Origin: Armatimonadota bacterium
Lineage (GTDB): Bacteria; Sysuimicrobiota; Sysuimicrobiia; Sysuimicrobiales; JACQTN01
Assembly: GCA_016210785.1 (NCBI GenBank)
Contig: JACQTN010000610.1
Coordinates: forward strand, 1 to 7,128
Direction of reading: 5' to 3'
Length of the DNA stretch: 7,128 nucleotides
A program made the position numbers and the translations under genes. The notes below the pieces were generated by a model. The model made no database searches. It was not told the origin of the DNA and saw only the letters and a list, made by a program, of their open reading frames with translations. This document shows, one piece after another, positions 1-6,773 of the stretch. Positions within the stretch are counted from its first letter, which is position 1. Each line of letters begins with the position of its first letter.

Positions 1-1
1 C

Positions 2-1141
2 CCCACCACCTGGGGGACGAAGCAACTGGCCGAGTACCGGCCGCCGGAGGACTCCACCGTCGTGGTGAAACTCCGCGAGGCCGGCGCCGTGCTCCTGGGC
101 ACGGCCAACGTGGACATGTATCCCTATGACGGCGGGGCGGAGAGCCCGCGCCTGATCGGGCCCACGCGGAACCCCTGGGATCCCGAGCGGACGGCCGGCC
201 GCTCCAGCGGCGGATCCGGGTCCACGGTGGCGGCGCTGTTGGACTTTGGGAGCATCGGCAGCGACACCGGCGGATCGATCCGCATCCCCGCGGCGTTTTG
301 CGGAGTGGTCGGCATGAAGCCGAGCTTCGGCCTGGTGAGCAAGTACCGCGTCTTCCCCTACAGCGATTCGTTCGACCACTGCGGACCGCTCGCCCGCAGC
401 GTGTACGATGCCGCCCTGCTGCTGGCCGCTATCGCAGGGCACGACCCGAAGGACCCCACAGCCCTGAACCGGCCGGTACCCGACTTCACGCGCGGGCTGG
501 GCGAGCCGGTGCAGGGGCTACGCGTCGGGCTGCCCCGCGCCGCGGCCTGGCAGCACAACGAGCCCGACGTGACGCGGCTGGTGGACGAGGCCGTCCGTGT
601 GCTGGCCGGGCTGGGCATGCAGATGCAGGAGATCGACCTGCCCTACCTGTACGACTCCCGGTGGGTGAACGTGACCAGCGTGCTCGAGACCACAGCCATC
701 GCCGAGACACTGGTGGAGTCGCCGACATCCGGGGATCCCTATGCGGCGTACCTGCTCAGGCGCAACATCGGGGGCCGGCGGAGGGTCCTGCTGCAGGGGC
801 TGGAGATTGCCAGGGCGGCGCGCCAGCGGTATGCGGAGATCTTCCGTGACATCGACCTCATCGTGATGCCCACCTGCGCCACCACCGCCCCGCGCTTCTC
901 GGAGGGCCGCTCGCCCTACCAGTTGCCGGAGGAGCCCTTCACCGAGATCCCGGCTCGCTATACGCGCATTTTCAGCCTGATCCGCCATCCGGCCATCACC
1001 GTCCCGTGTGGGTTCGCGTCCAACGGGATGCCGGTGGGCCTGCAGATCGCCGGGAGGCTGCATGAGGACGAGCTGGTGCTGCGGGCGGCGCACGCCTACG
1101 AGCGCGCCACGGAGTGGCACACCCGCCATCCGGCACTGTAA
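2..1141 (+). CDS. Amidase-signature family hydrolase, 5' end outside window (paralogue 1)
   Basis: This is an amidase-signature (AS) enzyme, a family that hydrolyses C-N bonds of amides with a Ser-cisSer-Lys triad. The frame is open from base 2, where the first codons (PTTWGT) align with residue 91 of the downstream paralogue. About 90 N-terminal residues, including the catalytic Lys motif, therefore lie before the window, and the internal GTG at 62 is not the real start. The AS motif is intact: GRSSGGS holds the cis-Ser at 203-205, and DTGGSIRIPA holds the nucleophile Ser at 275-277, 24 codons later as the family requires. The C-terminal MPVGLQIAGR motif and a final helix (ELVLRAAHAYERAT) complete the fold, and TAA ends it. 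The 379 visible residues are roughly 70% identical by eye to the next gene. The family is certain. The substrate is unknown, and a GatA role is unlikely because no GatB or GatC is present. Confidence 0.93.
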   Translation, partial: PTTWGTKQLAEYRPPEDSTVVVKLREAGAVLLGTANVDMYPYDGGAESPRLIGPTRNPWDPERTAGRSSGGSGSTVAALLDFGSIGSDTGGSIRIPAAFCGVVGMKPSFGLVSKYRVFPYSDSFDHCGPLARSVYDAALLLAAIAGHDPKDPTALNRPVPDFTRGLGEPVQGLRVGLPRAAAWQHNEPDVTRLVDEAVRVLAGLGMQMQEIDLPYLYDSRWVNVTSVLETTAIAETLVESPTSGDPYAAYLLRRNIGGRRRVLLQGLEIARAARQRYAEIFRDIDLIVMPTCATTAPRFSEGRSPYQLPEEPFTEIPARYTRIFSLIRHPAITVPCGFASNGMPVGLQIAGRLHEDELVLRAAHAYERATEWHTRHPAL

Positions 1142-1219
1142 GGTGGGCGCAGACGACGGCCACGCGGTCAAGACTCCGCGGTCTGGAATCCTCGCACCGA
1201 TCACGTGGGTTGAGGTGCC

Positions 1220-2635
1220 GTGACGCACCCCGAGTTTCTCTCCTACACCATCCAGCGGCTGGTACCGCTGTTCCGCGCCCGCACGCTCTCGCCCCTGGAG
1301 GTCACGCGGGCGTGCCTGGACCGCATCGGCGCGCTGAACACCACACTGTCCACCTACGTCACCGTGATGCCGGAGCAGGCGCTGGCACAGGCCCGGGAGG
1401 CTGAGGCGGCTTACCAGCGCGGCACACCCCGGAGCCCGCTGGACGGCGTCCCCGTTTCCGTCAAAGACGTCTTCGAAACCAGGGGCATCCCCACCACCTG
1501 GGGGACGCGGGAACTCGCGGGCTACGTGACCGCGGAGGACTCCACGGTGGTGGCCAGGCTCACAGAGGCCGGCGCGGTCCTCCTGGGGAAGGCCAACCCG
1601 GACATCTACCCTTATCACGGCACGCCGGACAGCCCCCGTCTGATCGGGCCGACCCGCAACCCGTGGGATCCCGCGCGCACGGCGGGGCGGTCCAGCGGTG
1701 GGTCGGCCGCGGCCGTGGCGGCGTTGATGGACTACAGCAGCATCGGCAGCGACACGGGCGGGTCCATCCGGATCCCGGCGGCGCTGTGCGGGGTGGTCGG
1801 GTACAAACCTACCTTTGGTCTCGTGAGCAAGTACCGCATCTTCCCCTACAGCGACACCGCCGATCATCCCGGACCGATCGCGCGCAGTGTGTACGACTGC
1901 GCGCTTCTCCTGAACGCCATCGCGGGATACGATCGCAAGGACCCGCGCTCCATCAACCGTCCCGTACCCGACTTCACGCGCGATCTCGACGAGACGGTGC
2001 GGGGGCTGCGGGTGGGACTGCCCAAGGCGGCGGCCTGGCTGTCCAACGATCCCGAGGTGACGCGCCTGGTGGATGACGCCGTGCGTGTGCTGGCAGGGCT
2101 GGGCATGGAGATGGGGGAAGTGGATCTGCCGTATCTGGAGGAAGCGCAGCGCTGGGGCACCGTGCTCAGCGTGCTGGAGACCATGGTCATGACCGACGCC
2201 ATGATGCCGGCAGCACAGGCGGATGATGTCTACGCGCGGTACCTGCTGGGGCGGGAGCGGGCCGGGCGGCGGCGCGTGCTGGAGCAGGGCTGGCAGATCA
2301 TGCGCGCGGCGCAGGCGCGGTACATGGAGATCTTGCGCGACGTGGACCTGATCGCCATGCCCACCGTGGCCACCACGGCGCCGCCCTTCACGGAGGAGCG
2401 GTCGCCCTGGCAGTTGCCGGAGGAGATGTACATCGAGGTGGTCGCCCGCTACACGCGGATCTTCGCCCGCACCCACCTCCCGGCGATCAGCGTCCCCTGC
2501 GGGTTTGCGGCGGACGGGATGCCGGTGGGCCTGCAGATCGCAGGGCGGCTGTTTGAGGATGAAGTGGTGCTGCGCGCCGCGCATGCGTACCAGCGGGCGA
2601 CCGACTGGCACACCCGGCACCCGCCGTTGTCTTGA
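1220..2635 (+). CDS. Amidase-signature family hydrolase, complete (paralogue 2)
   Basis: This is a complete 471-residue AS-family amidase, a normal length for the family, and probably cytoplasmic since no signal peptide is visible. The catalytic triad can be read directly: Lys82 in PVSVKD, cis-Ser158 in GRSSGGS and nucleophile Ser182 in DTGGSIRIPA, with the 76- and 24-residue spacings expected. MPVGLQIAGR lies near the C-terminus. The GTG start at 1220 is the only good choice: an in-frame TGA at 1211-1213 blocks extension, and the N-terminus (short helix, then TLSPLEVTRACLDRI) fits the family. GAGG at 1212-1215 is a possible ribosome site, but its 4-nt spacing is short. The gene follows its paralogue after 78 nt in which I see only a weak short dyad (1171-1184). 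The pair looks like a tandem duplication that has diverged. Likely substrates are small amides or amide-bearing catabolic intermediates, which cannot be specified. Confidence 0.95.
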   Translation: MTHPEFLSYTIQRLVPLFRARTLSPLEVTRACLDRIGALNTTLSTYVTVMPEQALAQAREAEAAYQRGTPRSPLDGVPVSVKDVFETRGIPTTWGTRELAGYVTAEDSTVVARLTEAGAVLLGKANPDIYPYHGTPDSPRLIGPTRNPWDPARTAGRSSGGSAAAVAALMDYSSIGSDTGGSIRIPAALCGVVGYKPTFGLVSKYRIFPYSDTADHPGPIARSVYDCALLLNAIAGYDRKDPRSINRPVPDFTRDLDETVRGLRVGLPKAAAWLSNDPEVTRLVDDAVRVLAGLGMEMGEVDLPYLEEAQRWGTVLSVLETMVMTDAMMPAAQADDVYARYLLGRERAGRRRVLEQGWQIMRAAQARYMEILRDVDLIAMPTVATTAPPFTEERSPWQLPEEMYIEVVARYTRIFARTHLPAISVPCGFAADGMPVGLQIAGRLFEDEVVLRAAHAYQRATDWHTRHPPLS

Positions 2636-2651
2636 CCGGAGCGCACCAATC

Positions 2652-2684
2652 CCGCTCGTCGTGAGCCTGTCGAAGGACGTGAAC
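2652..2684. repeat. 33-bp imperfect palindromic repeat, copy 1 (intergenic)
   Basis: This GC-rich hairpin element lies in the 65-nt gap between amidase 2 and the amidohydrolase. Its core is TGAGCCTGTCGA, flanked by the arms CGTC (2657-2660) and GACG (2676-2679), with weaker pairing outside them. It matches the element at 4672-4704 at 24 of 33 positions with no gaps. From memory it resembles a TGAGC-TGTCGA palindrome scattered between genes in many bacterial genomes, but I could not search for that. It lies just upstream of the ribosome site of the next gene. It could shape the mRNA between the two genes, or simply be a dispersed element. Confidence 0.7.
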
Positions 2685-2690
2685 TTATTC

Positions 2691-2697
2691 AAGGAGG
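2691..2697 (+). promoter_or_regulatory. Strong Shine-Dalgarno site of the amidohydrolase gene
   Basis: AAGGAGG is a near-perfect anti-16S match. It ends 3 nt before the ATG at 2701 and 6 nt before an in-frame GTG at 2704. The spacing favours GTG while the codon favours ATG, so the true start may be one codon later than annotated. It is the strongest ribosome site in the window. Confidence 0.8.
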
Positions 2698-2700
2698 AGC

Positions 2701-3990
2701 ATGGTGAGCCTTATCGCCATCACCGGAGGCACGGTGTTTGACGCCACGGGGAAGCCGCCGTTGCCCAACGCCACCGTCCTCATCGAGGGCGCGCGCATCA
2801 AGGCCGTCGGGCCCGCGGGGCAGGTCGGCATCCCCGACGGCGCGCAGCTCGTGGACGCGCGCGGCAAGACCATCCTGCCCGGGCTAGTGGACATGCACGT
2901 CCACGTCCGGGCGGCCGACAGCCTTCCTGTCTATCTTGCCCACGGCGTGACCGCGGTGCGGGACGTGGGCGGCAACCTGGACGACCTGCTGCGCTGGCGG
3001 CGGTGGCTGCGGGACGGGATCGTCGCGGGCCCGCACCTGTTCTTCTGCGGCCCGGCCCTGGACGGCCAGCCGCCCTTCAACCCCGGCAGCGTGGCGCTGT
3101 CATCTCCCGAGGACGCCCCACCGGCTGTGGAGCGGCTCGCCCGCGCCGGCGTGGACGGCTTCAAGTGCTACATGCGGACGCCGCCCGACATCCTGCGGCG
3201 TGTCATCGCGGAGGCGCACGCGGGCGGTCTTCCCGTCACATCCCATTTGGGGTTGACCACCGCCATCGACGCCATCGAGATGGGCCTGGACGGCATCGAG
3301 CACTGCGCGCAGGGTGCCTACCACCACGTGGTGCGGCCCGAGGACTTCATGCACGCAGACCAGCGCAAGGAACTGGGGTTGGACGTCTTCTGGGCGCGTT
3401 TCTTCGCGGGGTGGGCGCGCGCCGACTTCAATCAGCCCGGGGCGCGCCGCCTGGTGGACCTGATGGTGGAGCGGCAGACCCAGTTCACGCCCACGCTGGT
3501 GGTGACCGAGCAGATGACCATCCAGCGCGGCGAGAGCGACGAGGAGGAGACGCGCGGGGTGCCCACGGTGTTCGCGAAAGAGTGGCGCTCCGGCATGGCG
3601 ATCTTCAACCAGAAGTGGAAGGACGAGGACTACCGCTGGGCGCGGGAGGGGATGGGTCGCTTCAAGGAGTTCGTGGGACTGGTGCACAAGGCGGGGGGTA
3701 ACGCGCTGGCCGGGACCGATGCGCCCATCATCTACGTGGCGCCCGGGCGGTCGCTGCACCGGGAGCTGGAGTTGCTGGTGGAGTCGGGGCTGTCGCCCGC
3801 GGAGGCGATCATCGCGGCGACCGGTAAGCCGGCGAAGGCGCTGCGGCAGGAGCGGGAGTTTGGCACGGTGGAGGCAGGGAAGCTGGCGGATCTCGTGATC
3901 GTCGACGGGGACCCGCTGCGGCGGATTCAGGATGTGAGAGCGGTCGCGGTGGTGCTCCGCGCAGGCCGGATGCTGGCGTTGGGAGCCTGA
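2701..3990 (+). CDS. Metal-dependent amidohydrolase (imidazolonepropionase/prolidase-like)
   Basis: This 429-residue amidohydrolase-superfamily enzyme hydrolyses amide, peptide or cyclic-amide bonds using one or two divalent metals. The order of elements is typical. An N-terminal beta-sandwich strand (ITGGTVFDATG, VLIEGARIKAVG) leads into the barrel at KTILPGLVDMHVHV with metal ligands His66 and His68. Lys155 in DGFKCYM is the likely carboxylated bridging lysine. His182 (TSHLG) and His201 (GIEHC) are further ligands, and Asp340 in AGTDAP is the catalytic aspartate. The C-terminal strands (EFGTVEAGKLADLVIVDGDP) close the sandwich. All ligands are present, so the enzyme should be active. No signal peptide is seen, so it is probably cytoplasmic. 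It follows amidase 2 after 65 nt and is likely co-transcribed, which suggests joint breakdown of an amide compound. Relatives include imidazolonepropionase and Xaa-Pro/Xaa-Arg dipeptidases; the exact substrate cannot be read. TGA ends it 3 nt from the convergent neighbour. Confidence 0.92.
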   Translation: MVSLIAITGGTVFDATGKPPLPNATVLIEGARIKAVGPAGQVGIPDGAQLVDARGKTILPGLVDMHVHVRAADSLPVYLAHGVTAVRDVGGNLDDLLRWRRWLRDGIVAGPHLFFCGPALDGQPPFNPGSVALSSPEDAPPAVERLARAGVDGFKCYMRTPPDILRRVIAEAHAGGLPVTSHLGLTTAIDAIEMGLDGIEHCAQGAYHHVVRPEDFMHADQRKELGLDVFWARFFAGWARADFNQPGARRLVDLMVERQTQFTPTLVVTEQMTIQRGESDEEETRGVPTVFAKEWRSGMAIFNQKWKDEDYRWAREGMGRFKEFVGLVHKAGGNALAGTDAPIIYVAPGRSLHRELELLVESGLSPAEAIIAATGKPAKALRQEREFGTVEAGKLADLVIVDGDPLRRIQDVRAVAVVLRAGRMLALGA

Positions 3991-3993
3991 GCG

Positions 3994-4698
3994 TCAGAGA
4001 CCAAAGCTGTAGCGGTGGAATGTGACGTCGAGACGTGCGGGCCGCCCCATCACCGTCGACGACAGGTTCCAGCGGTCGAACCGCCAGTAGCCGTCTTCCT
4101 GCCGGTAGCCCACGTCCGCGACCACGGGCCCGGTCCCGCTGCGCCGGTAGTGCAGCACGACCCGGGACATCAGCCCGGTCTCCCAGACCGCCCAGGCCTC
4201 GGTGTGGTACTGGTTCTCCTCGGGGTCCCGCGCGTCTCCCACCAGCGCATAGACGGTCTGGCTATCGGTCGCAGTTCGGCCCGTAACCTGCCACCGGTAG
4301 CGCGGAAAGTACGCGTCCTGGAACTCGGGGAACAACAGGCGGGCGAGGGCGGGCAAAGCCGGCTCGATCCGCCGCTGGATCATCCCGCACAGCCAGCCCG
4401 CCGTCTTGAAATCGACGCTGACCTCCTGCTCCACCACCTGCAGCGTCCCCTCGTAGCGGCACGTGAGGAGCGGCGCGCTGAGGACGCCCGTGACCTCGAT
4501 GACGATCCGCCGGGCCTCGGGCGGGCGCCACTGCAGGGTGCGGAACCGCGTCAGGACCTCCTCTGCAGAGGGCGCAGTCTGGTCCGCCTGCGCGTGCCCG
4601 AGGCTGGCCGCCGCCGCGACGAGCAGTATCACGAGAAGCCGCCGCCACGTCTTCGGGCGTGACCGTGTGCGCCGTTCGTGTTGAGCGTGTCGACGCAC
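3994..4698 (-). CDS. Exported protein of unknown function (possibly LolA-like beta fold)
   Basis: I do not recognise this 234-residue protein with confidence. The N-terminus is a Sec-type signal peptide: an arginine-rich n-region of about 20 residues, a hydrophobic core at 21-32 (LLVILLVAAAAS) and an Ala-x-Ala site near 36-38 (AQA then D). The mature part is rich in alternating strands, with Cys80 and Cys104 as a possible disulfide pair. Strands such as SRVVLHYRRSG, GYWRFDRWNLSS and RLDVTFHRYSF recall the curved sheets of outer-membrane lipoprotein-sorting or LolA-like proteins; this is a weak resemblance. The start is GTG at 4698, the only start codon before the signal peptide that leaves it a basic n-region. 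No clear ribosome site precedes it. It begins 7 nt after the PotC-type permease stop, so it is probably the last gene of that operon and may rely on coupled translation. Its first codons lie inside a palindromic repeat. Confidence 0.8.
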   Translation of the reverse strand: MRRHAQHERRTRSRPKTWRRLLVILLVAAAASLGHAQADQTAPSAEEVLTRFRTLQWRPPEARRIVIEVTGVLSAPLLTCRYEGTLQVVEQEVSVDFKTAGWLCGMIQRRIEPALPALARLLFPEFQDAYFPRYRWQVTGRTATDSQTVYALVGDARDPEENQYHTEAWAVWETGLMSRVVLHYRRSGTGPVVADVGYRQEDGYWRFDRWNLSSTVMGRPARLDVTFHRYSFGL

Positions 4699-4704
4699 GC
4701 GGAG
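4672..4704. repeat. 33-bp imperfect palindromic repeat, copy 2 (overlaps a gene start)
   Basis: This is a second copy of the element at 2652-2684, in the same orientation, with the core TGAGCGTGTCGA. Its inner arms are CGTG (4677-4680) and CACG (4696-4699). Compared with copy 1, the innermost stem pair has changed from C-G to G-C on both sides, a compensatory change that supports a hairpin. On the minus strand it contains the GTG start codon and the first eight to nine codons of the exported-protein gene. Confidence 0.65.
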
Positions 4705-4705
4705 A

Positions 4706-5569
4706 CTACCGGCCCGTCCGCCAGTACAACGATTCCAGCCCCACGAAGCGTTCGGTGACCAGCACCACCGCCACCGCCAACAGGATGCTGATGGTGGAGA
4801 CGGCGGCGGCCGTGGGATCGAACGAAAAGCGCAGGTAGTCGTAGAGCTGGATGGGCAGGGGGATGGTGCCGACGCCCTTCAGCAGCAGCGAGATGGGGAA
4901 CTGGTCGAAGGAGACGATGAAGGAGAAGATCGCCCCCGAGAAGATGCCGCCCTTGATGATGGGCAGCGTGACCAGGAAGAAGGTCTTCGCCCGGCTGGCG
5001 CCCAGGCTGCGGGCCGCCTCCTCCAGCGTGCGGTCAAAGTTGTACAGCGTCGTGGTCACGGCCAGGAAGACGTAGGGCACCGTGACCAGCACGTGCCCGA
5101 TCAGCAGGCCGGCGTAGGAGCCGCCGCCCATACCCAGCCCGTAGTAGTAGATGAGCAGCGCCACGCCGGTGAGGATGGCCGGGAACAGGAGCGGCGAGAC
5201 CATGAACATCCGCAGGGCTTCGCGGTACCGGCTGGCGTGGCGCACCAGGTAGAGCGCGGCCAGCGTGCCGATCAGCGTCGAGCTGAGCGTGGTGAGGGCG
5301 CCCAGCCGCAGGCTGAAGACGAAGGCGCGCACGAAGGGGCCGCTCTCGAAGAACCGGACGAACCAGCGCAGCGAGAACCCCTGGGGCGGGAAGGTCAGGT
5401 ACTCGCCGGCGTTCACCGCCGCGCCCACCACGATGACGATGGGGAGCAGCATGAAGCCGTAGATGATGGCCAGGCTGGCCTTGAACAGGAACGTCCGCGC
5501 GCGCCGGGGCACGTGCCACGCTGGCGCAGGGAGTGTGATGCTACCGCGCGCACTCACTTCGCGACTCAT
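4706..5569 (-). CDS. ABC transporter permease, PotC type (polyamine/opine/phosphonate class)
   Basis: This inner-membrane permease has 287 residues and is one half of the transmembrane channel of an ABC importer. About six hydrophobic segments are visible, near residues 31-52, 86-109, 119-143, 151-173, 205-228 and 254-272. The cytoplasmic EAA loop that docks the ATPase is clear at 183-205 (EEAARSLGASRAKTFFLVTLP). The segment SFDQFPISLLL just after it is typical of PotC-like proteins. I chose ATG at 5569 (MSREVSARG). The frame stays open much further upstream, but that extension runs through the other permease gene and is a low-complexity His/Gly/Arg shadow. A weak GGGAG lies about 10 nt before the ATG. 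It follows the PotB-type permease after 32 nt and is clearly in the same operon. The class is confident; polyamine specificity is not, since related importers take up opines, phosphonates, iron or thiamine. Confidence 0.92.
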   Translation of the reverse strand: MSREVSARGSITLPAPAWHVPRRARTFLFKASLAIIYGFMLLPIVIVVGAAVNAGEYLTFPPQGFSLRWFVRFFESGPFVRAFVFSLRLGALTTLSSTLIGTLAALYLVRHASRYREALRMFMVSPLLFPAILTGVALLIYYYGLGMGGGSYAGLLIGHVLVTVPYVFLAVTTTLYNFDRTLEEAARSLGASRAKTFFLVTLPIIKGGIFSGAIFSFIVSFDQFPISLLLKGVGTIPLPIQLYDYLRFSFDPTAAAVSTISILLAVAVVLVTERFVGLESLYWRTGR

Positions 5570-5601
5570 CAGCCCGTCGCTCCCAGAGAGTCCTGCGCAT
5601 G

Positions 5602-6510
5602 CTATGCTGCGATGCCTCGCATCAGGCGCGTCATGATCTTCCCGTAGATCCCCAGCACCGCCACCGACAGCAGGAAGAGCACCAGCGCCATGGCCGAGGC
5701 CAGCGGCCAGTTGAAGGACTCGATGACCGTCTGCACCACGAGGATGGGTGCGGTGATGACGCGGAAGCCGCCCAGGAGGATGGGGATGGCGAAGGCGCTG
5801 ACCGCCTGGACGAAGACCAGGATCGTCCCCGCGAAGACCCCCGGCAGGCTCAGCGGCCAGATGACTTTGAAGAAGGTGGCCGCGGGCCCGGCGCCCAGGC
5901 TGCGCGCCACCAGCTCCAGGTCGGGGTCGATGGTCTGCAGCGTGCCCGTGATCGTGAGGATCATGAAGGGCATGTAGATGTGCAGCAGCCCCACACCGAC
6001 GCCGAACATGTTGTAGATCAGCGGCAGCGGCTTGTCGATGATCCCCAACTGGCGGAGCATGGTGTTGATGAGCCCCGTGTTGTACAGCAGGATCATCCAC
6101 CCGTAGGAGCGGATGACCACGCCCACCAGCAGCGGCGACAGGATCGCCAGCAGCAGCAGCCCCTGTCGCTGGCCCCGCGAGCGGGCCAGGTGATAGGCCA
6201 CCGGGTAGGCCAGAAGGAGGCTGACGATGGTGACGACGGCCGCGGCCCCAAACGTGCGCCAGATCACCTGCCAGTGATAGGGATCCCAGATGACCTCAAC
6301 ATAGTTGTGGAGCGTGAACGTGCGCACGAAGGTGCGGGCGGCGGCGTGGGTCATGAAGGACACGTAGATCATGTACCCGTAGGGCACGACGAAGAAGAAG
6401 AACAGCAGGAGGAAGGCCGGGACGAGCATGAGAAGGGTCTCGGGGCGGCGTCGCCGCGAGGCTTCCTCGAGCGCCCCTTCGCGGACCGCCGGCGCCGCCT
6501 GGGTTTCCAC
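5602..6510 (-). CDS. ABC transporter permease, PotB type (polyamine/opine/phosphonate class)
   Basis: This 302-residue inner-membrane permease is the partner of the PotC-type protein downstream. The first membrane span is very hydrophobic (LLMLVPAFLLLFFFFVVP, residues 26-43). Further spans lie near 84-106, 117-143, 166-189, 222-246 and 268-290. The EAA loop for the ATPase is at 199-220 (ELVARSLGAGPAATFFKVIWPL). A longer start at 6708 would add 66 Cys/His/Arg-rich residues encoded by the 75-bp tandem repeats, which no PotB-like protein has. GTG at 6510 gives a normal family length and has AAGAGG at 6520-6525 with 9-nt spacing, so I prefer it. The gene ends in TAG 32 nt before the next permease. 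It is separated from the ATPase gene by 263 nt, unusually far for such an operon. Confidence 0.92.
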   Translation of the reverse strand: METQAAPAVREGALEEASRRRRPETLLMLVPAFLLLFFFFVVPYGYMIYVSFMTHAAARTFVRTFTLHNYVEVIWDPYHWQVIWRTFGAAAVVTIVSLLLAYPVAYHLARSRGQRQGLLLLAILSPLLVGVVIRSYGWMILLYNTGLINTMLRQLGIIDKPLPLIYNMFGVGVGLLHIYMPFMILTITGTLQTIDPDLELVARSLGAGPAATFFKVIWPLSLPGVFAGTILVFVQAVSAFAIPILLGGFRVITAPILVVQTVIESFNWPLASAMALVLFLLSVAVLGIYGKIMTRLMRGIAA

Positions 6511-6519
6511 GCTAGGATA

Positions 6520-6525
6520 CCTCTT
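6520..6525 (-). promoter_or_regulatory. Shine-Dalgarno site that decides the PotB-type permease start
   Basis: On the minus strand this reads AAGAGG and ends 9 nt before the GTG at 6510, within a purine-rich stretch (6520-6535). It supports the short start over the longer in-frame start at 6708, which would put the tandem repeats into the protein. Confidence 0.65.
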
Positions 6526-6543
6526 CCCCTTCTCCCGCCCGGG

Positions 6544-6718
6544 GCGCCGTGCGTGGGTGAGCGCGGTGCAACGGTGCACCTTTCCCAGAGGTCGAACGTG
6601 CCACGCCGCGACTTCGGTGCGCCGTAAGCAGGCGAGCGCGGTAGAGCGGTGTAACTTGCACAGGTGTTGAACGTGCCGCGCGGCAGGGCATGGCGCCTTG
6701 CACGCCATCGAACGAGCC
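6544..6718. repeat. Degenerate tandem repeat, 75-bp period, in the ATPase-permease gap
   Basis: The 263-nt stretch between the ATPase stop and the permease start (6511-6773) contains two full repeat units, 6544-6618 and 6619-6693. Both begin GCGCCGT and both contain GAGCGCGGT and GAACGTGCC at matching positions. Over the first 66 positions I count 49 identities without gaps. A third partial unit (6693-6718) keeps GCGCC, CTTGCAC and GAACGAGCC. A perfect 6-bp inverted repeat (ATGGCG at 6690-6695, CGCCAT at 6703-6708, 7-nt loop) sits at the junction of units two and three. The rest of the gap (6719-6773) holds a run of eight G (6730-6737) and nothing else I can name. Function is unknown; leader regulation or simple decay of a duplicated segment are both possible. 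Confidence 0.7.
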
Positions 6719-6773
6719 GGGTACGATGAGGGGGGGGTCTACGCACACGGGGGCGCCTTTCTCGGTCACGCGG

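Noticed and set aside
1171..1184. Short dyad in the spacer between the two amidases (AGAC with GTCT)
   Set aside because: It has only four Watson-Crick pairs and a wobble pair, with no T-run. It is too weak to call a terminator or operator.
518..2692. A 724-codon open frame on the minus strand under both amidases and the spacer between them
   Set aside because: Its translation is Arg/His/Gly/Pro-rich low-complexity sequence, it mirrors the duplication of the amidases, and it matches no fold. It is a by-product of high GC and third-position bias opposite real genes.
5570..6100. Upstream extension of the PotC-type permease frame
   Set aside because: It overlaps the PotB-type permease in another frame and encodes His/Gly/Arg-rich shadow sequence. 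The ATG at 5569 gives the family's normal length.
6544..6693. tRNA-like look of the 75-bp units (length near that of a tRNA, GGTAGAGC and GTCGAAC-like motifs)
   Set aside because: The D and T stems do not pair, and only GCGTGG with CCACGC in unit one could mimic an acceptor stem. No complete cloverleaf can be drawn for either unit.
6511..6708. N-terminal extension of the PotB-type permease from a start at 6708
   Set aside because: The added residues come from the 75-bp tandem repeats and resemble no permease N-terminus. A better ribosome site precedes the GTG at 6510. It is kept only as a possibility in the repeat finding.
6730..6737. Run of eight G residues
   Set aside because: It lies outside any gene and breaks no frame. 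It is a possible sequencing weak spot but has no visible meaning.
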